From: Streptosporangiaceae bacterium
Lineage (GTDB): Bacteria > Actinomycetota > Actinomycetes > Streptosporangiales > Streptosporangiaceae
Reading direction: 5' to 3'
DNA length: 7,560 nucleotides
Assembly (NCBI GenBank): GCA_030041195.1
Contig: JASHOI010000088.1
Span: 1-7,560, forward strand
Position 1 is the stretch's first letter, and every line of letters begins with the position of its first letter. Positions 6,216-7,560 of this stretch are shown here, piece by piece. The position numbers and the translations under genes were made by a program. The notes beneath the pieces are model-generated. The model saw nothing but the letters and a program-made list of their open reading frames with translations, ran no database searches and had not been told where the DNA came from.

Positions 6216-7454
6216 GTGAGCACGGCCAGCGATGCGTGGGGCAGGGTTGCCGATGATGGCACCGTCTACGTGCGTACCGCCGAGGGCGAGCGCGTGGTGG
6301 GCTCATGGCAGGCCGGCAGCCCCGATGAGGCCCTCGCGTTCTTCCAGCGCAAGTTCGCGTCGCTGGAGACCGAGATCAGCCTGCTCGAGCAGCGGATCGC
6401 GACCACGGACCTGTCTCCGGCCCACGCCCAGTCATCGATCACCCGGTTGCTCGCCGCGGTGGCCGACGCGCACGCGGTCGGTGACCTGGACGGGCTGCAC
6501 GCCAGGCTCGAGGCCCTGACCGGGCTGGTCGATCACCGGCGGGAGGAGCACAAGGCCGCCAGGGAGCAGGCCCGCTCCCAGGCCCTGGAGACCAAGGAGC
6601 GCATCGTCGCCGAGGCGGAGCGGATCGCGGCCGAGGCGACGCACTGGAAGATCAGCGGCGAGCGGATGCGGCAGCTGCTCGAGGAGTGGAAGGCCGCGCC
6701 GCGCGGCGACCGGGCCACCGAGACCGCGCTGTGGAAGCGGCTGTCAGCGGCCCGTAACGCGTTCACCAAGCGCCGCAAGGCGTACTTCGCCGGCCTCGAG
6801 GAGGAGCGCGAGGCGGCCAGGCAGCGCAAGGAGAAGCTCGCCTCCGAGGCCGAGGCGCTTTGCTCGTCGACGGACTGGGGGCCAACGGCGTCCGCGTTCC
6901 GCGAGCTGATGCGGTCCTGGAAGGAGGCCGGCCGGGCCGACCGCGCCGCCGAGGAGGAGCTGTGGACCAGGTTCAAGACGGCCCAGGACACGTTCTTCCA
7001 GGCCAGGTCCCAGGTGCTGCACGCCAAGGATGCCGAGCTGCGCGAGCACGCGAACGCCAAGACGCGGCTGCTTGCCGAGGCGGAGAAGCTGGTTCCGGTC
7101 ACCGACCCACGCGCCGCGCGCGCCACGCTGCGCGGCATCGAGGAGCGCTGGGAGCAGGCGGGCCCGGTGCCCCGCGAGGCCCACGAGCGGCTGGAAGGCG
7201 GGTTGCGCCGGGTCGAGGAGGCCGTGCGCAGGGCCGAGGACTCGCAGTGGCGCCGGTCGAACCCTGAGGCACTGTCGCGGGCCAGGGGAACGGTGGAGCA
7301 GATCCGGTCGGCGATCAGCCAGCTCGAGGCCCAGCTGTCGCAGGCGCAGGCGAACGGGGACGCCAAGGCGCAGGAGCGGGCCGAGGAGGCGCTGGCGGCA
7401 CGGCGCTCGTGGCTGGCCGAGGCCGAGCGCACCCTGGCCGAGCTGTCCGGCTAA
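6216..7454 (+). CDS. DUF349 domain-containing coiled-coil protein
   Basis: This 412-residue protein has no signal peptide or membrane segment and is probably cytoplasmic. An N-terminal section (about 1-45, AWGRVADDGTVYVRT and ERVVGSWQAG) is conserved in actinobacterial members, as far as I recall. A helical, coiled-coil-prone region follows. Three DUF349 repeats can be seen by their aromatic spacing: about 142-190 (HWKISGERMRQLLEEWK...ALWKRL...RRKAYF), about 219-263 (DWGPTASAFRELMRSWKEAG...ELWTRF) and a weaker one at about 295-345 (RGIEERWEQAGPVP...EAVRRAEDSQW). The C-terminus (about 355-410) is another Ala/Glu/Arg-rich coiled coil. The function of the family is not established. In Streptomyces the homologue lies next to relA and the PPIase gene, from memory; here relA would lie beyond the right edge if the order holds. 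The start is supported by AGGAGG. It may be co-transcribed with the PPIase gene, subject to the hairpins between them. Confidence 0.9.
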   Translation: MSTASDAWGRVADDGTVYVRTAEGERVVGSWQAGSPDEALAFFQRKFASLETEISLLEQRIATTDLSPAHAQSSITRLLAAVADAHAVGDLDGLHARLEALTGLVDHRREEHKAAREQARSQALETKERIVAEAERIAAEATHWKISGERMRQLLEEWKAAPRGDRATETALWKRLSAARNAFTKRRKAYFAGLEEEREAARQRKEKLASEAEALCSSTDWGPTASAFRELMRSWKEAGRADRAAEEELWTRFKTAQDTFFQARSQVLHAKDAELREHANAKTRLLAEAEKLVPVTDPRAARATLRGIEERWEQAGPVPREAHERLEGGLRRVEEAVRRAEDSQWRRSNPEALSRARGTVEQIRSAISQLEAQLSQAQANGDAKAQERAEEALAARRSWLAEAERTLAELSG

Positions 7455-7500
7455 CCCCTGCCCGACGAAGCGCGCCAGGCTCAGCCGCCGCCCACCCGCG

Positions 7501-7560
7501 GCCACCCACGCACCCGCCGCGCTCCGGCCACCCACGCACCCGCCGCCGCGCTCCGGCCAC
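7501..7560. repeat. GC-rich tandem repeat, 26/29-nt unit, cut by the window edge
   Basis: Copy 1 is 7501-7526 (26 nt) and copy 2 is 7527-7555 (29 nt). Both begin GCCACCCACGCACCCGCCG and end CGCTCCG; copy 2 has one extra CCG triplet. A third copy starts at 7556 (GCCAC) and runs off the window. Unit lengths of 26 and 29 do not keep a shared reading frame, so it is probably non-coding. It lies 46 nt after the DUF349 stop. The rest of the 7455-7560 stretch shows no gene. Confidence 0.75.

Noticed and set aside
6533..7432. Minus-strand open frame, Ser/Ala/Arg-rich, opposite DUF349
   Set aside because: Its composition is the mirror of the Glu/Ala/Arg-rich coiled-coil codons; no recognisable domain or start site.
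1..7560. tRNA/rRNA genes, CRISPR arrays, insertion-sequence ends, toxin-antitoxin or defence operons
   Set aside because: Reading both strands showed none; the only tandem array is the short 26/29-nt repeat at the edge, which lacks a repeat-spacer pattern.

Overview
The window is GC-rich throughout. Five of its seven genes start with GTG, and its proteins match families typical of Actinobacteria (actinobacterial AspRS, DUF948, membrane-anchored cyclophilin, DUF349). It reads as chromosomal housekeeping DNA from a high-GC actinomycete. I cannot name the species.

Layout. Minus strand, in transcription order from right to left: an MBL-fold hydrolase of the glyoxalase II type (4378-5097), aspS (2624-4375, only 2 nt after the MBL stop), then after an interruption rarA/mgsA (527-1912) and a DUF948 membrane protein (1-417, running off the left edge). 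Plus strand: a Uma2-family putative endonuclease (2040-2627) wedged between aspS and rarA, then a membrane-anchored cyclophilin-type peptidyl-prolyl isomerase (5316-6134) and a DUF349 coiled-coil protein (6216-7454). The last 106 bases are non-coding and begin a GC-rich tandem repeat.

The genes cover translation (AspRS), replication-fork rescue (RarA), thioester or glyoxal-type detoxification (MBL hydrolase), and extracytoplasmic protein folding (cyclophilin). DUF948 and DUF349 are conserved but uncharacterised. The MBL/PPIase/DUF349 cluster is the stretch that in many actinobacteria lies beside hisS and relA. Here aspS directly follows the MBL gene, where hisS is often found. The rarA-DUF948 pair normally leads towards alaS, which would lie beyond the left edge.

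I see no clear new biological system. The points most worth a second look are: the Uma2 gene, with looser codon use and a stop codon overlapping that of aspS within one CTAG; the AspRS signature (His31) predicting a non-discriminating enzyme; paired, possibly competing hairpins between the PPIase and DUF349 genes; the missing hisS; and the 26/29-nt tandem repeat at the right edge.
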